Below are positions 62,879 to 64,000 of a stretch of DNA of 64,000 nucleotides, in pieces. Each line of letters opens with the position of its first letter. Positions within the stretch are counted from its first letter, which is position 1. This DNA is from Chitinophaga sp. H8 (lineage in GTDB: Bacteria; Bacteroidota; Bacteroidia; Chitinophagales; Chitinophagaceae), in contig NZ_JBEXAC010000002.1 of assembly GCF_040567655.1 (NCBI RefSeq), positions 2,294,001 through 2,358,000 of the forward strand, in the 5' to 3' direction. The notes beneath the pieces were generated by a model. It ran no database searches, had not been told where the DNA came from, and saw nothing but the letters and a program-made list of their open reading frames with translations. The position numbers and the translations under genes are program-made.

Positions 62879-63997
62879 TTATTGTTCATATCCGTTATTT
62901 TGTTTGAGATAATAGTTATACAAAAGCTGGTTCAAAGGAATTGGATAAAGGGAAGCGTAAGGTTGCCACCAGGTTTTCTCAGCACCCAGGACAGTATCTG
63001 CTGCGACGGTACGTTTAAGATCTAACCATCGATGTCCCCATTCGGCAAACAGCTCAATGCGCCGTTCCTGCGCAATGCGCTCTAAGCAATGTTGCTGGGA
63101 AAGGTCTTTAGGAAGGGCCTCTAGCCCTGCTCTGTTCCGGATTACATTGATGTCCTTTACAGCATTGTCTGTTTCATCAAGCATGGCAAGTGCTTCCGCC
63201 CTGATAAGATAAAGTTCGGCGAGGCGGAGCACAATATTATATTCAGTTACGGGCTGCACATTTCTGTTACGGTATTTCCGGGGATAGGGATATGTTGCAG
63301 TGCCTGAGCCCCCCTGTCCTACCCAGTATTGCCATCTTTTATCGCCCATTTCAAAAGCAGCCTGTAAAGATGGTGTAAGCTGAAATGCAGGCACGGTTGC
63401 GGTAGTCAGTGGAATGAAATTAGTCGCTTCACCGGTATTTCCGGTACCATTCCTGCTTGCAATTTCCCATATCGTTTCCGTGCTGTTGATCAGAAAGGTA
63501 CGCTCAGGATCCATTTCTATCTCAAAGGGTCCGGTATTTATTACGATGGAAGCTGCACGCTCCGCTGCCACCCAGTCTTTCCTGTAAAGATGTACTCTTG
63601 CCTGTAATGCCTTTACCGCGAAAAATCCTGGCCGTACCTTTCCGGTTCCAGCTCCTGTAGCCGTTCCTTCCAGTGCAGCAGCAGCTTCCTCCAGGTCGGT
63701 CACTATCTGACGCCAAATAAGCGTTGTATCTGTACGAGGAATAGTTGCATTTTGAGTATAATCTGTAGTAGTGATCAGTGGCACCGGGCCAAACAAATTT
63801 ATCAGATAGAAGCAGGTGAATGCCCGTATAAACTTCATTTCCCCGGATAGCCTGCGGACGGCATCCGCCGGAATACCTGTGGATGCTGACAATCCGTTTA
63901 TAATGGCGTTTGACCTGTAAAGGATGTTATAAGGTGCTGTCCAAAAGAAAGTATTAATCGTCGGATCGTTTGCCGGTATGTTATTACGGTAGAACAC
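62879..63997 (-). CDS. SusD/RagB-family lipoprotein, N-terminus beyond window end
   Basis: About 372 C-terminal residues are present; the frame is open to the end of the window, so the signal peptide and likely SusC partner lie outside it. Typical SusD segments are seen (FIRAFTCFYLINLFGPVPL; RRIELFAEWGHRWLDLKRT). It resembles the SusD protein at 53286 in sequence and motif order. The TlpA- and DsbD-like genes follow it directly, the same order as in the first module. The ligand is unknown. Confidence 0.9.
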   Translation of the reverse strand: MFYRNNIPANDPTINTFFWTAPYNILYRSNAIINGLSASTGIPADAVRRLSGEMKFIRAFTCFYLINLFGPVPLITTTDYTQNATIPRTDTTLIWRQIVTDLEEAAAALEGTATGAGTGKVRPGFFAVKALQARVHLYRKDWVAAERAASIVINTGPFEIEMDPERTFLINSTETIWEIASRNGTGNTGEATNFIPLTTATVPAFQLTPSLQAAFEMGDKRWQYWVGQGGSGTATYPYPRKYRNRNVQPVTEYNIVLRLAELYLIRAEALAMLDETDNAVKDINVIRNRAGLEALPKDLSQQHCLERIAQERRIELFAEWGHRWLDLKRTVAADTVLGAEKTWWQPYASLYPIPLNQLLYNYYLKQNNGYEQ

Positions 63998-64000
63998 ATC

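Overview
The window looks like a chromosomal piece of a Bacteroidota genome, most likely Chitinophagaceae and close to Chitinophaga. The reasons are three SusC/SusD outer-membrane uptake modules each led by an ECF sigma factor and a FecR-type anti-sigma factor, part of a fourth SusD locus, a GH97 glycosidase, TlpA-like proteins tied to SusD genes, a GldF/GldG-like ABC transporter, and promoters of the TTTG / TAnnTTTG type. No rRNA, complete tRNA, CRISPR array or intact transposase was seen.

1-20.3 kb: a catabolic island that reads as one regulon. A tight forward operon (824-13945) follows a partial M19 dipeptidase. It encodes RidA, a 3-hydroxyacyl-CoA dehydrogenase-like enzyme, a DMT permease, a DapA-family lyase, two tandem GH20-like hydrolases, a beta-propeller/HEAT lipoprotein, a HiPIP, a ceramidase-like hydrolase, a Tat-type enolase-superfamily protein and a small lipoprotein. 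A GntR/FCD regulator (14014-14679) has its own promoter. A converging reverse operon (20212-14714) encodes an Nramp-like transporter, an epimerase, a second DapA-like lyase, an M20 amidohydrolase and a Tat-type Gfo/Idh/MocA protein. The palindrome TTTGTATACAAA, or close variants, lies upstream of all three units and nowhere else intergenic that I found, which makes the GntR protein the likely master regulator. The enzyme mix suggests release of an amide-linked amino-sugar or sugar-acid compound, its oxidation or epimerisation, and aldol cleavage. The substrate is unknown.

20.3-25.9 kb: an AT-rich, gene-poor, eroded region. It holds two 120-bp imperfect direct repeats (20881-21000 and 24345-24464, 99/120 matches by hand), each followed by a terminator-like hairpin. 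Between them are small unknown genes and a RhuM-Fic protein. After the second repeat come abutting fragments of unrelated genes (an ATPase C-terminus, a DUF5009-like acyltransferase piece, and others).

25.9-28.1 kb: a MauE/DoxX-like membrane protein, a small cysteine-containing secreted protein and an unknown anchored protein, then the frameshifted tail of an enolase-superfamily gene.

28.2-44.3 kb: two reverse modules. The first is sigma, FecR, SusC, SusD and TlpA/DUF3738-like. The second is sigma, FecR, SusC and SusD-like_2, separated from the first by a 17-bp-stem terminator. 44.6-47.8 kb: a secreted S33-like hydrolase and a GH97 glycosidase. 47.9-54.7 kb: a forward sigma, FecR, SusC and SusD module. 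54.8-60.9 kb: an ABC ATPase, a fused GldF-GldG-like permease, and two tandem MutS-core ATPases without mismatch-recognition domains. 61.1-64.0 kb: a reverse SusD (cut by the window end), TlpA/DUF3738-like and DsbD-N-like set. In two loci a SusD gene is followed by the same TlpA-type thioredoxin, which suggests redox chemistry linked to uptake.
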